Below, in pieces: positions 24,278 to 30,596 of a stretch of 30,596 nt of DNA. The notes under the pieces were generated by a model. The model did no database searches, was not told the DNA's origin, and was given only the letters and a program-made list of their open reading frames with translations. Origin of the DNA: an uncultured Bacteroidales bacterium (GTDB lineage: Bacteria > Bacteroidota > Bacteroidia > Bacteroidales > F082); the NCBI GenBank assembly GCA_937896895.1, contig CALBNV010000020.1, positions 1-30,596 of the forward strand. Direction: 5' to 3'. The position numbers were made by a program, and so were the translations under genes. Each line of letters begins with the position of its first letter. The stretch's first letter is position 1.

Positions 24278-24316
24278 AAAGGTGGTAAAATATCACCTTT
24301 TGAGGTGGCAAAATTA
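24278..24316 (-). repeat. Nested inverted repeats with a second TAATTTTG box upstream of Fic
   Basis: AAAGGTG (24278-24284) and CACCTTT (24294-24300) form a perfect 7-bp inverted repeat. The same CACC also pairs with GGTG at 24304-24307, giving two mutually exclusive hairpins. CAAAATTA (24309-24316) then repeats the -7-like box seen at 24224-24231. It could be a repressor site for the Fic winged helix or a terminator/antiterminator after hepT. Confidence 0.4.
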
Positions 24317-24333
24317 TTAAAGTCAAGAAAAAT

Positions 24334-24678
24334 TTACAATGTTTTTAAAATGTCTTCGAGTTTCTCTTTCAGAGGTTTGAGGTCGTTTTGGATTACGAGC
24401 CAAGCTTCCTTGTCGCTGATTTGATAATAGTCATGAACCATAACATGCCTCATCCCAATTATATCTTTCCATTCAATCTCTTGGTGTAATTCCCTGAACT
24501 CATTGGTTGTTTTATATGCCGCTTCACCAATAATTTCAATGTTTTTGATAGTTGCAAATTTTAAAATTTTATCTGATTGAAACTGCTCAAATGTTTTGTC
24601 TTTTGTGAAATCAAGTAAATTATCTATTGATTCCAGCATGTGCATAATTCTACCTTTGTCTCTAACTTGCTCTCTCAT
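24334..24678 (-). CDS. hepT: HepT-like HEPN (DUF86) toxin RNase (114 aa)
   Basis: HepT toxins are HEPN-domain RNases that act as dimers and are neutralised by MntA, which adds AMP to a tyrosine next to the active site. The short helical protein has the signature Arg77-x4-His82-x-Tyr84 (RHVMVHDYY), where Arg and His are catalytic and Tyr84 is the expected AMP acceptor. The family segment KNIEIIGEAA is also present. Length and order fit the MntA-HepT type VII system. The ATG lies inside the end of mntA, with a 17-nt overlap, so translation is coupled and antitoxin is made first. Activity against a particular RNA cannot be read from the sequence. Confidence 0.9.
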   Translation of the reverse strand: MREQVRDKGRIMHMLESIDNLLDFTKDKTFEQFQSDKILKFATIKNIEIIGEAAYKTTNEFRELHQEIEWKDIIGMRHVMVHDYYQISDKEAWLVIQNDLKPLKEKLEDILKTL

Positions 24679-24958
24679 ATATCAAAATTTTGTCATGTTC
24701 TGCACTTTCCAATGCCCATGGTTTAAGACAACCATCTTCAATCAGGTCAACTTCCTTATTTAAAATTTTTTCAAGTGAATTTTTTATCCGGCAATGTCCT
24801 AAAAGTGAAATTTGAGCTTTCTCATCAAAAACCACCAAAATGTCAACATCGCTTTCTGGGGTTTCCTCGCCTCTTGCGTAGGAACCGAAGATCCAGGCCT
24901 TTTCAATGGGCTGGGTCTTGAAAAACTCCCTGATGGTCTTTAACATCTTCTCGTTCAT
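24662..24958 (-). CDS. mntA: MntA-like nucleotidyltransferase antitoxin (98 aa)
   Basis: A minimal nucleotidyltransferase that inactivates HepT by transferring AMP from ATP to its tyrosine. The active-site pattern is G25-S26-Y-A-R-G-x7-D37-x-D39 (GSYARGEETPESDVDILV), with a third acidic ligand at Asp71 in KEVDLIEDG. The size is typical. The frame runs up to a TTG at 24979, but that lies in the -7 box at 24977-24984, so the ATG at 24958 (MNEKMLKTIREFF) is used. It is the first gene of the operon with hepT. Confidence 0.9.
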   Translation of the reverse strand: MNEKMLKTIREFFKTQPIEKAWIFGSYARGEETPESDVDILVVFDEKAQISLLGHCRIKNSLEKILNKEVDLIEDGCLKPWALESAEHDKILIYERAS

Positions 24959-24976
24959 GCTGAAAATTTTAACGCG

Positions 24977-24984
24977 CAAAAGTA
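24977..24984 (-). promoter_or_regulatory. -7 promoter box of the mntA-hepT operon
   Basis: The minus strand reads TACTTTTG, a TAnnTTTG match 18 nt upstream of the mntA ATG. No -33 element stands out. It lies in the 119-bp gap after the rlmN stop. Confidence 0.55.
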
Positions 24985-25077
24985 AACAAAATAAGTCTCC
25001 CTGTCAAGCGGCGAGAAGACTTTTTTGCAAATATTTCCGGGTCAGCGCCTCGTGTCGTGAGACTTCCGCCCGTCTCA

Positions 25078-26091
25078 TCAGCTGTCTTTCTCTTTCGTCG
25101 AGAGCAGTCCGCAGGCGGCGTCGATGTCCTGGCCCCTCGACGCTCTTATGGTCGCGATGATGCCTTTGTCGTTGAGGCGGTCGCGGAAGCGCACCATGTC
25201 GTCCATCGACGGACTGTGCAGCTCCACGCCCGGAACGGCATGGAAGCGGATGAGGTTGACGCGGCAACGCAGGCTGCCGAGCTGGCGTGCAAGCTCGTTG
25301 ACGTGCCTCTGCGTGTCGTTAAATCCTTTGAACACAATGTATTCGAACGACACCCTGCGCTGACCGCTCCAGTCGTGTTGGCGGATCGCGTGTATGACCT
25401 CGCTGACGGCATATTTGTTTTCAACGGGCATCAGCTTCATCCTCTCATCGTGGAACGGGCTGTGCAGGCTGACCGCCAGATTGCATTTCGACTCGCTGAT
25501 GAAACGTTTCATGTTCGGGATCAGGCCGGATGTTGACACCGTGATGCGTGTCGGGCTCATCGCCATGCCCCACTCCGACGTCATGATGTCGAGCACGCGC
25601 ATGATGTTGTCGTAGTTGTCCATCGGCTCGCCCATGCCCATGAAGACGTAGTTGGTGAGGTTCTCAAATTCCGGCAGGTTAAGTATCTGATTGATAATGT
25701 CTCCGGCGGAGAGGTCGCCTTGGAAGCCCTGCTTCCCGGTCTGACAGAACAGGCAGTTCATCTTGCACCCCACCTGGCACGAGACGCACAGCGTGGCGCG
25801 TTCTTTTTCGGGGATATAGGCTGCCTCGATGAAGCCGTTCTCGGCGGGGAAGAGGTATTTCTTCGTGCCGTCGGCCGACTCCTGCACCTTCACGGCGTCG
25901 CGGTAGCCTGTCACGTAATTCTCCGAGAGCAGCTGACGGGTCGCCTTCGACAGGTTCGTCATCTCGTCGAACGTCTTGACGCGCTTGATGTAAAGCCAGT
26001 CGATGAGTTGTTTGGCGGTGAATTTCGGCAGATTATGTTGAGCCACAATCTCTTGCAGCTCTGAATATGACATTCCAAGTAACGATTTCAT
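25078..26091 (-). CDS. rlmN: 23S rRNA (adenine-2503-C2)-methyltransferase RlmN (337 aa)
   Basis: A radical-SAM enzyme that methylates carbon 2 of A2503 in 23S rRNA and A37 in some tRNAs, helping decoding accuracy. The iron-sulfur cluster motif is Cys109-x3-Cys113-x2-Cys116 (GCKMNCLFCQTG). The conserved MGMGEP motif and the C-terminal RGQDIDAACG, with Cys327 as the cysteine that forms the methyl intermediate, are present. The N-terminal helical domain (LPKFTAKQLIDWLY) is typical. All catalytic residues are intact. The ATG at 26091 lies 8 nt after the pth stop, so pth and rlmN share a transcript. The gene is followed by the unrelated mntA-hepT island. Confidence 0.97.
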   Translation of the reverse strand: MKSLLGMSYSELQEIVAQHNLPKFTAKQLIDWLYIKRVKTFDEMTNLSKATRQLLSENYVTGYRDAVKVQESADGTKKYLFPAENGFIEAAYIPEKERATLCVSCQVGCKMNCLFCQTGKQGFQGDLSAGDIINQILNLPEFENLTNYVFMGMGEPMDNYDNIMRVLDIMTSEWGMAMSPTRITVSTSGLIPNMKRFISESKCNLAVSLHSPFHDERMKLMPVENKYAVSEVIHAIRQHDWSGQRRVSFEYIVFKGFNDTQRHVNELARQLGSLRCRVNLIRFHAVPGVELHSPSMDDMVRFRDRLNDKGIIATIRASRGQDIDAACGLLSTKEKDS

Positions 26092-26099
26092 GATGCGTT

Positions 26100-26663
26100 T
26101 TATTTGTTGTTATATTGATTCATGGTGAGGTCGGGGCCTTGTGTGGCGAAGCTCTTTACTATCTCTGCGGCGATGTCGAGGCGCGGCTGTATCTCGTCGA
26201 TCTCGCTCTGTCTCCACTCGCCGATGACGAAGTCGATCTGCCGACCCTTGGCGAAGTCGTTGCCTATGCCGAAGCGCAGGCGGCAGAACTCGTTGCCGCC
26301 CAACGACTCGATGATGTTTTTCAGTCCGTTGTGGCCGCCGTCGCTGCCTTTTTTCTTGAGGCGCAGCGTCCCGACCGGCAGCGCGAGGTCATCGCAGACG
26401 ACGAGGACGTTCTCCATCGGGATCTTCTCCTGTGTCATCCAGTATTTCACCGCCTTGCCGGAAAGGTTCATGTATGTCGTGGGCTTGATCACCACAAGCT
26501 GGCGTCCCTTGAACTTCATCTCGGAGACCATCGCCAGACGCCCGGTGGTGAACGTGCCGCCAAGGTCTTTGGCGAGACGGTCGGCGACCATGAAGCCGAT
26601 GTTATGCCTTGTGTTGGCGTATTCGGCACCGATATTTCCGAGACAAGCGATGAGATATTTCAT
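26100..26663 (-). CDS. pth: Peptidyl-tRNA hydrolase
   Basis: Pth frees tRNAs from prematurely released peptidyl-tRNA. The 187-residue product has the family opening YLIACLGNIGAEYANTRHNIGF with catalytic His20, Asn66 in TYMNLSG, the VVCDDLALPVGTLRLKKKG segment with Asp92, and GGHNGLKNI near 110. It is complete and of normal length. It has its own -7 box (26722-26729) and is the first gene of a pth-rlmN operon. The upstream rplY gene ends in a terminator located between them. The rplY-pth order is widespread in bacteria. Confidence 0.97.
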   Translation of the reverse strand: MKYLIACLGNIGAEYANTRHNIGFMVADRLAKDLGGTFTTGRLAMVSEMKFKGRQLVVIKPTTYMNLSGKAVKYWMTQEKIPMENVLVVCDDLALPVGTLRLKKKGSDGGHNGLKNIIESLGGNEFCRLRFGIGNDFAKGRQIDFVIGEWRQSEIDEIQPRLDIAAEIVKSFATQGPDLTMNQYNNK

Positions 26664-26721
26664 TTTTAGATGTTTAATATCAATGAGTTACATATTTTCA
26701 ACATTGACGTTGATTTTCCCG

Positions 26722-26729
26722 CAAAGGTA
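26722..26729 (-). promoter_or_regulatory. -7 promoter box of pth-rlmN
   Basis: The minus strand reads TACCTTTG, followed by GCGGG, 58 nt upstream of the pth ATG. It begins just past the rplY terminator, which supports independent transcription of pth. Confidence 0.6.
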
Positions 26730-26730
26730 T

Positions 26731-26761
26731 AAAAAAATCCCACCGCATGGTACGATGGGAT
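26731..26761 (-). terminator. Intrinsic terminator after rplY
   Basis: On the minus strand ATCCCATCG pairs with CGGTGGGAT (nine pairs, one G-U) around a seven-base loop, followed by a T7 run (plus-strand A at 26731-26737). It lies 20 nt after the rplY stop. Confidence 0.85.
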
Positions 26762-26780
26762 ATTAAATTTCGGAATCAGC

Positions 26781-27383
26781 TTATTTTGCTTCTTCAGCCG
26801 GTGCTGCTTCCTCTGTCGTCTCCTCTTCGGCGGCTGCGTTACGCGGAGCGCGGACGTCGATGACGATTGTGTTCTCAGGAACGAGAACCGTAATCTTCTC
26901 GAGGTTGAGGTCTTTCACCTTTATTGACTGGTTCATCTGAAGGTTTCTGACATCGATGATGATGTTGTCAGGAAGGTCGTTGACATAGCCGCGGACTTTC
27001 AACTTGCTGATGTTCATGTTCATACGGCCACCGCGCATGACACCCGGGCATGTGCCTTCGGTGCGCACCGGGAGTGACACCGTAATCGGGTTGTCTTCGT
27101 TGACATCAAGGAAGTCGGCGTGAAGCACCTGATCAGTAACAGGATGATACTGGATGTCCTGAAGGATTGTGTGATAGACCTTGCCGTTGATCTCGAAGTC
27201 GATGATGAGAGTCTCCGGTGTGTAGAGGATCTTCTTGAAACTTCTTGCATCGGTGAAGAATTTCACCTGCTCGATGTTGTTACCGTAAATGACGCACGGG
27301 ACCTGACCGTTTCTGCGCAATGCCTTAGCATCTTTTTTCCCTACGTTCTCGCGAAGAGAACCGCTCAATGATACTGAATTCAT
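26781..27383 (-). CDS. rplY: 50S ribosomal protein L25 / general stress protein Ctc
   Basis: L25 binds 5S rRNA in the large subunit. The 200-residue form is the long Ctc/TL5 type. Residues 1-90 are the RNA-binding beta-barrel (SLRENVGKKDAKALRRNGQVPCVIYG), 95-180 the TL5 C-terminal domain, and the last 20 residues an acidic Ala/Glu tail (EEETTEEAAPAEEAK). The gene starts 49 nt after prs with no clear box between them, so it is probably co-transcribed from the prs promoter, as in many Bacteroidota. A strong terminator follows. Confidence 0.97.
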   Translation of the reverse strand: MNSVSLSGSLRENVGKKDAKALRRNGQVPCVIYGNNIEQVKFFTDARSFKKILYTPETLIIDFEINGKVYHTILQDIQYHPVTDQVLHADFLDVNEDNPITVSLPVRTEGTCPGVMRGGRMNMNISKLKVRGYVNDLPDNIIIDVRNLQMNQSIKVKDLNLEKITVLVPENTIVIDVRAPRNAAAEEETTEEAAPAEEAK

Positions 27384-27432
27384 TTTGTTTAGTTTAATTA
27401 GTTATTTATTTGATTTTAAAGCCCATAAGGGT

Positions 27433-28377
27433 TTATTTTGTCTTGTTAAAGAGTTCGCTGAGTGACTCGTAGTTTTCGACGCGTGTGATGACCTCGGCGA
27501 GGAGCTCGGCTGTCGAGAGCACGTGTATCTTCTTGCTCGGGTTTACCAGCGGGATGGTGTCGGTCACGACGACCTCGTCGAACACCGAGTTGTCGATTTT
27601 CTCCATTGCCTTGCCGGAGAATATCGGGTGTGTGGCGAAGGCGCGGACGCTGCGTGCGCCGTTGTCTTTCAGCAGCTGGCCGGCTCTTGTGATTGTGCCT
27701 GCCGTGTCGATGATGTCGTCAACGAGGATGACATCGCGGCCTTCGACGTCGCCGATGAGGAGCATCTTCTCGATCTCGTTCGGTTTGTTGCGCTGCTTGT
27801 GGCAGATGCAGAACACCGTCTCGAGCATCTTGGCGTATGATGCGGCGCGGCGTGTGCCGCCTGCGTCGGGTGAAGCGACGATGAGGTTGTCACCGAGGTT
27901 GAGGCTCTGGATGTAAGGCACGAAGATCTTCGACGCGAACAGGTTATCGACCGGGATGTCGAAGAATCCCTGGATCTGGTCGGCGTGGATGTCCATGGTG
28001 ATGACGCGTGTGACGCCCGCCGCCTGAAGGAGGTTGGCCACCAGCTTGGCCGCGATGCTGATGCGCGGACGGTCTTTCCTGTCCTGACGCGCGAACCCGA
28101 AGTAAGGGATGACAGCGATGATGCGGCGTGCCGAAGCGCGTTTGGCCGCGTCAATCATCATCAGAAGCTCCATGAGGTTCTCTGTCGGCGGGAATGTTGA
28201 CTGGATCAAAAACACGTCCCTGCCGCGGAGGTTTTCCTCGAAACTTGGCTGGAACTCGCCGTCGGAGAAAACTGTCACGTTGCATGTTCCTAATGGTTTG
28301 CCGTAATATTTGGCGATTTCATCGGCCAAATATCTCGTGGCTCTGCCCGAAAATATTGATACTATTGGCTCTTGCAT
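27433..28377 (-). CDS. prs: Ribose-phosphate pyrophosphokinase (PRPP synthetase)
   Basis: Transfers diphosphate from ATP to ribose-5-phosphate, giving PRPP for nucleotide, histidine and tryptophan synthesis. Hallmarks are FSDGEFQPSFEENLRGRDVFLIQS near 37-60, the flexible-loop segment YFGFARQDRKDRPR (92-105), catalytic His131 in MDIHADQIQGFFD, and the PRPP loop DVILVDDIIDTAGT (215-228). The length of 314 aa is normal. It begins a prs-rplY transcription unit driven by the TAATTTTG box at 28410-28417 and is divergent from a tRNA-Leu gene. Confidence 0.98.
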   Translation of the reverse strand: MQEPIVSIFSGRATRYLADEIAKYYGKPLGTCNVTVFSDGEFQPSFEENLRGRDVFLIQSTFPPTENLMELLMMIDAAKRASARRIIAVIPYFGFARQDRKDRPRISIAAKLVANLLQAAGVTRVITMDIHADQIQGFFDIPVDNLFASKIFVPYIQSLNLGDNLIVASPDAGGTRRAASYAKMLETVFCICHKQRNKPNEIEKMLLIGDVEGRDVILVDDIIDTAGTITRAGQLLKDNGARSVRAFATHPIFSGKAMEKIDNSVFDEVVVTDTIPLVNPSKKIHVLSTAELLAEVITRVENYESLSELFNKTK

Positions 28378-28409
28378 GTTGTGTTTTGTTTGAATAAATT
28401 TTTCGGCTG

Positions 28410-28443
28410 CAAAATTATGAAAAAAAATGTTGCGTGTAACAAA
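28410..28443 (-). promoter_or_regulatory. prs promoter (-7 TAATTTTG, possible -33)
   Basis: The minus strand has TAATTTTG at 28410-28417, 32 nt upstream of the prs ATG, and TTTG at 28440-28443, with a 22-bp spacer that is slightly long. The initial transcribed sequence, GCAGCCGAAAAA, is the mirror of that at the opposing tRNA promoter. Confidence 0.65.
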
Positions 28444-28459
28444 AAATATACTATTTTTG
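28430..28459 (+). promoter_or_regulatory. tRNA-Leu promoter (-33 TTG, -7 TATTTTTG)
   Basis: TTG at 28430-28432 and TATTTTTG at 28452-28459 are 19 bp apart. Transcription would begin near 28466, about 22 nt before the tRNA. Its -33 region overlaps the -33 region of prs, so the two promoters share a few bases back to back. Confidence 0.65.
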
Positions 28460-28487
28460 CAGCCGAAAAAAGTTCATTGAAATTCGG

Positions 28488-28571
28488 GCCTAGGTGGCGG
28501 AATAGGTAGACGCGTCGGTCTCAAAAACCGATGAGGTAAGACTCGTGCCGGTTCGATCCCGGCCCTGGGTA
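28488..28571 (+). tRNA. tRNA-Leu, anticodon CAA
   Basis: An 84-nt class II tRNA. The acceptor stem pairs 28488-28494 (GCCTAGG) with 28564-28570 (CCTGGGT, two wobbles). The D-arm region is GGCGGAATAGGTAGACGC. The anticodon stem TCGGT/ACCGA encloses the loop CTCAAAA with anticodon CAA at 28522-28524. A long variable arm (TGAGGTAAGACTC) marks a leucine tRNA, and the T-arm is GCCGG-TTCGATC-CCGGC. It reads UUG codons. CCA is not encoded. A promoter and a strong terminator flank it, so it is a single-gene unit. Confidence 0.96.
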
Positions 28572-28572
28572 C

Positions 28573-28622
28573 AAAAAAGGAGTTAAGTATTGATTGTTAG
28601 ATACTTGACTCCTTTTTTTTTT
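28573..28622 (+). terminator. Strong intrinsic terminator after tRNA-Leu
   Basis: GGAGTTAAGTAT (28579-28590) pairs with ATACTTGACTCC (28601-28612) through twelve pairs including one G-U. It has a ten-base loop, an A6 run before the stem and a T10 run after it. Confidence 0.93.
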
Positions 28623-28674
28623 AATTGTATGCAAATACTTTTCACTCTGTTTCCGCCTTTTTCATCCTATTTTC

Positions 28675-28754
28675 AACGCCTTATTTTACAAATTTTAGTT
28701 TTTAATAACGCCTTATTTTACAAAAAATCACTATTCATAACGCCTTATTTTACA
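28675..28754. repeat. Three exact 16-bp repeats at a 32-bp period
   Basis: AACGCCTTATTTTACA occurs at 28675-28690, 28707-28722 and 28739-28754. The starts are exactly 32 bp apart, close to three helical turns, with two different 16-bp AT-rich spacers. The first 12 bases occur again at 1444-1455. The array is in the otherwise gene-free stretch 28623-28861, whose only other structure is a pair of small hairpins just after the array (ATGCTT/AAGCAT at 28754-28770, ATTCAT/ATGAAT at 28769-28782). It is too short and the repeats too small for CRISPR; an iteron-like protein-binding array is possible. Confidence 0.85.
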
Positions 28755-28861
28755 TGCTTTCGCGAAGCATTCATCAATGAATTGCTTCTTGGTTTTTATT
28801 GCTGTCCGATAAAACTTTTTTGGAGTGAAGTTATGTTTTGGTTAAAATGGTTATGGTTAAG

Positions 28862-28898
28862 AAAAAGGCCCCACTCCGTAAAACGAAGTGAGGCCTTT
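28862..28898 (-). terminator. Terminator of the fimbrillin/FISUMP lipoprotein gene
   Basis: AAAGGCC (28864-28870) pairs with GGCCTTT (28892-28898), and further inside CACT pairs with AGTG after one mismatch. On the minus strand the stem ends in TTTTT, so it best serves the lipoprotein gene, whose stop is 98 nt upstream. Confidence 0.75.
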
Positions 28899-28995
28899 CA
28901 TTTGAGTTATCGCGTGGGATGCCGGTTTTCACACCGTACCCTTTTTACTGTACTTTTTGTCCTCTCCCGTTGGAAGAAGGGAACTCCTGCAAGAA

Positions 28996-30528
28996 CTACC
29001 GGACGAGGCGAACCGAGAAGCCGTAGTCCCGATTGACGTCGTACACGCTCACGTCGCCCGAACTGAAGTACATGTAGTACGCGTCGTCCTCGCTGACCTC
29101 GATGGGAGTGCCCGACCAGTAGTTGCCGTTCGAGCCGGCATCGTACACGTCCGTACCGTAGCGGTAGCCTGCGGCGGGGAGGAAGACAGCGCCGTATGTT
29201 TCAAGGTCGGCTGTCGAACTTATGCTGCTCATCACTGTCTCGGGATCCTCCGTGTCGTCAGGAAGGATGACAAGGCCCTTCACTCCGCCGCCTAAGTCTT
29301 TCCATGCGCTCTTGGCCTTGGCGCCTGGCCTGCCGTAGGTCTCAGTCTGTGTCCATTGCTCAGGGTCAAAGCCCAAAAGGTAGTTCCACTCGGCTCGGCT
29401 CAACGTGCGCCATGTATTCGTGCCGGTCTCACCGTTCACGTGGAAATCCGGGTTCGCGGTTGTCTCCGTGGAGTTCGTGAAGAACACGTCGGACGTTGTA
29501 GTGCCGCTTTCACTGTAGCTTGCAGCGTATGCCACCGACTCAGTCGCGCTCCAGTAGAAATGGCTCACGTGGCTTGAAACCCATTCGCCGTCAGACGTCG
29601 GTTGTGTTCCCCACTGGTTAGTCTCAAAGTGAAACGCGCTGCCGTCCCAGTACAGGTTGCCCGGTGCGAACTCGACAGTGGTGGTGGCGGAGACGCTGAA
29701 CTTCGGAGCAGCCGCCTCCAGCGTCACCGCTATCGCGTCCTTCATGCCGTAGAACTTGTTCTCGACTATTCCGTTGGCGAAAGCCATGCTCCCCGTGGCG
29801 TCGCCAGTGAAAGCAACGAAAATGCTCGTCTCTCCTGTCGGGATGAGCGTCACAAATCTCTCGCCTGTGGTGCCGTCGCCTTTGTCTATGGCGATGCCGC
29901 CGTCGCCGCTGCCGCTGAAGCTGCCGGCAGGGCTGACTGTCAATGTGTTGCTGATGCCCGTGCCGCCCATCGTCACCGAACCCGTGTAGGCCGTCGTGCC
30001 GCCGGTGGTGAAGTTGATGTGAGCGATGGCTATCTTGGTGTTCATCTCCACGTAACCTGTAGCCTCGCCTTCAGTCACCGTGACATCGGTTCTGCCGTAG
30101 CCTGCATGGTACTTCATCGCGCCTGCAAGGGTGCCGTCCTGTGAGGCGAGCGAGATGCTGACGGCGGCGGTGCCTGTCGGTGTCGTCGCGATGTTGCCTT
30201 TGCCGAGGTAGAAGAAGTGGCATGGCGTGTCGCCGTCGCCGATGCCGGTGACATCGCCTGCGAATGTGCCGTTGGCGGTGTTCTCACCGTTCACAAGCTC
30301 AAGGCAGCCGAGCCAGCTGCCGTTTTTGCTCACGTAGAGCTTGTCGCCCGCGCTCCATGTTATCGCGCCCGTCTCCGTGTTGATGTCGGTCTTCGCGCCA
30401 GAACCGGCCGTTATCGTCATCTTGATTGTGTTTGCCGATGGTGTCACCGGCATCGTCTCCTGCTTCCTGCACTGCGTCATCGTCATCAGCGCAGCCGCCA
30501 TGATTAATAATGCTTTTCTCATTTTCAT
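28996..30528 (-). CDS. Surface lipoprotein, fimbrillin-like N-terminus and FISUMP-like C-terminus (510 aa)
   Basis: A probable outer-membrane surface protein. MKMRKALLIMAAALMTMTQC is a lipoprotein signal with Cys20. Residues about 35-290 look like a fimbrillin/Mfa-type beta-sandwich (KTDINTETGAITWSAGDKLYV is a typical opening). Residues about 295-510 resemble the FISUMP/C-type-lectin-like domain of Bacteroidota and Fibrobacter surface proteins: VEFAPGNLYWDG, TWRTLSRAEWNYLL, FLPAAGYRYG, GNYWSGT, AYYMYF and the ending GFSVRLVR. The ligand is unknown. Two upstream ATGs (30528 and 30552) and one inner ATG (30522) are possible; 30528 is preferred for its short n-region. The 68 bases upstream to the window edge are A/T-rich without a clear promoter box, so the promoter is probably outside. 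A terminator lies at 28862-28898. Confidence 0.8.
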   Translation of the reverse strand: MKMRKALLIMAAALMTMTQCRKQETMPVTPSANTIKMTITAGSGAKTDINTETGAITWSAGDKLYVSKNGSWLGCLELVNGENTANGTFAGDVTGIGDGDTPCHFFYLGKGNIATTPTGTAAVSISLASQDGTLAGAMKYHAGYGRTDVTVTEGEATGYVEMNTKIAIAHINFTTGGTTAYTGSVTMGGTGISNTLTVSPAGSFSGSGDGGIAIDKGDGTTGERFVTLIPTGETSIFVAFTGDATGSMAFANGIVENKFYGMKDAIAVTLEAAAPKFSVSATTTVEFAPGNLYWDGSAFHFETNQWGTQPTSDGEWVSSHVSHFYWSATESVAYAASYSESGTTTSDVFFTNSTETTANPDFHVNGETGTNTWRTLSRAEWNYLLGFDPEQWTQTETYGRPGAKAKSAWKDLGGGVKGLVILPDDTEDPETVMSSISSTADLETYGAVFLPAAGYRYGTDVYDAGSNGNYWSGTPIEVSEDDAYYMYFSSGDVSVYDVNRDYGFSVRLVR

Positions 30529-30596
30529 TGGATTTTTTAATTTTTTTAACATTTAAATTTTTAAACTTTTGAATCTTTTGACTTTTCAGACGCACG

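Noticed and set aside
28675..28754. A CRISPR array
   Set aside because: There are only three 16-bp repeats with 16-bp AT-rich spacers, and no cas genes or typical repeat structure are present. The exact 32-bp phasing is better explained as a binding array.
28590..29036. A 148-codon plus-strand open frame in the gap after tRNA-Leu
   Set aside because: It begins inside the tRNA terminator, runs through the repeat array and a second terminator, and overlaps the end of the lipoprotein gene. Its composition is unlike the neighbouring genes.

Overview
This window looks like a chromosomal segment of a member of the Bacteroidota, most likely the order Bacteroidales. Many intergenic gaps carry the Bacteroidota -7 promoter box TAnnTTTG. 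Shine-Dalgarno sequences are mostly absent, and intergenic DNA is AT-rich while coding DNA is rich in C and G at third positions. The gene families also fit: a TonB receptor with a carboxypeptidase-regulatory-like domain, a Bacteroidota-type LptD, a fimbrillin-like/FISUMP lipoprotein and an S9 dipeptidyl peptidase. Nothing identifies the species.

Layout. (1) 1-1440: an accessory gene fusing RhuM, ORF6N and PLD-like domains. A long RNA hairpin lies in its leader, and three perfect palindromes lie inside its reading frame. (2) 1450-9972: a DegT/DnrJ aminotransferase, ribosomal protein L28, a TonB-dependent receptor followed by an MFS transporter, a GGGP-synthase-family enzyme and a secreted DPP IV-like peptidase. 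(3) 9994-18921: an envelope block. An amidase-MCE operon is divergent from lptD, which is followed by RidA, a small lipoprotein and a very large AsmA-like protein. (4) 18991-21424: a two-gene acyl-CoA operon (carboxyltransferase beta subunit plus a LiuC-like hydratase) suggesting leucine or isovalerate breakdown. (5) 21488-23102: two overlapping paralogous voltage-gated cation channel genes with an unusual TVEGW filter. (6) 23106-24958: a small toxin/regulation island with a Fic protein and a HepT-MntA pair. (7) 25078-28377: a translation/nucleotide block on the minus strand (prs, rplY, pth, rlmN). (8) 28488-30528: tRNA-Leu(CAA), an array of three 16-bp repeats at an exact 32-bp period, and a surface lipoprotein whose C-terminus resembles the variable domain of diversity-generating-retroelement targets.

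How the parts fit. Regions 2-4 and 7 are mostly housekeeping. LptD, the MCE protein, the AsmA-like protein and the amidase all serve the outer membrane, lipid movement or the wall, and the closely packed lptD/amidase start region suggests linked transcription. The most unusual signals are in the first gene. Its two related DNA-binding domains each carry perfect palindromes at what appears to be the same structural position, with a shared core, and its transcript starts with a long terminator-like hairpin overlapping a 22-codon reading frame. The channel pair and the 32-bp repeat array are the next most interesting. All assignments come from reading the sequence by eye; no database search or folding program was run.
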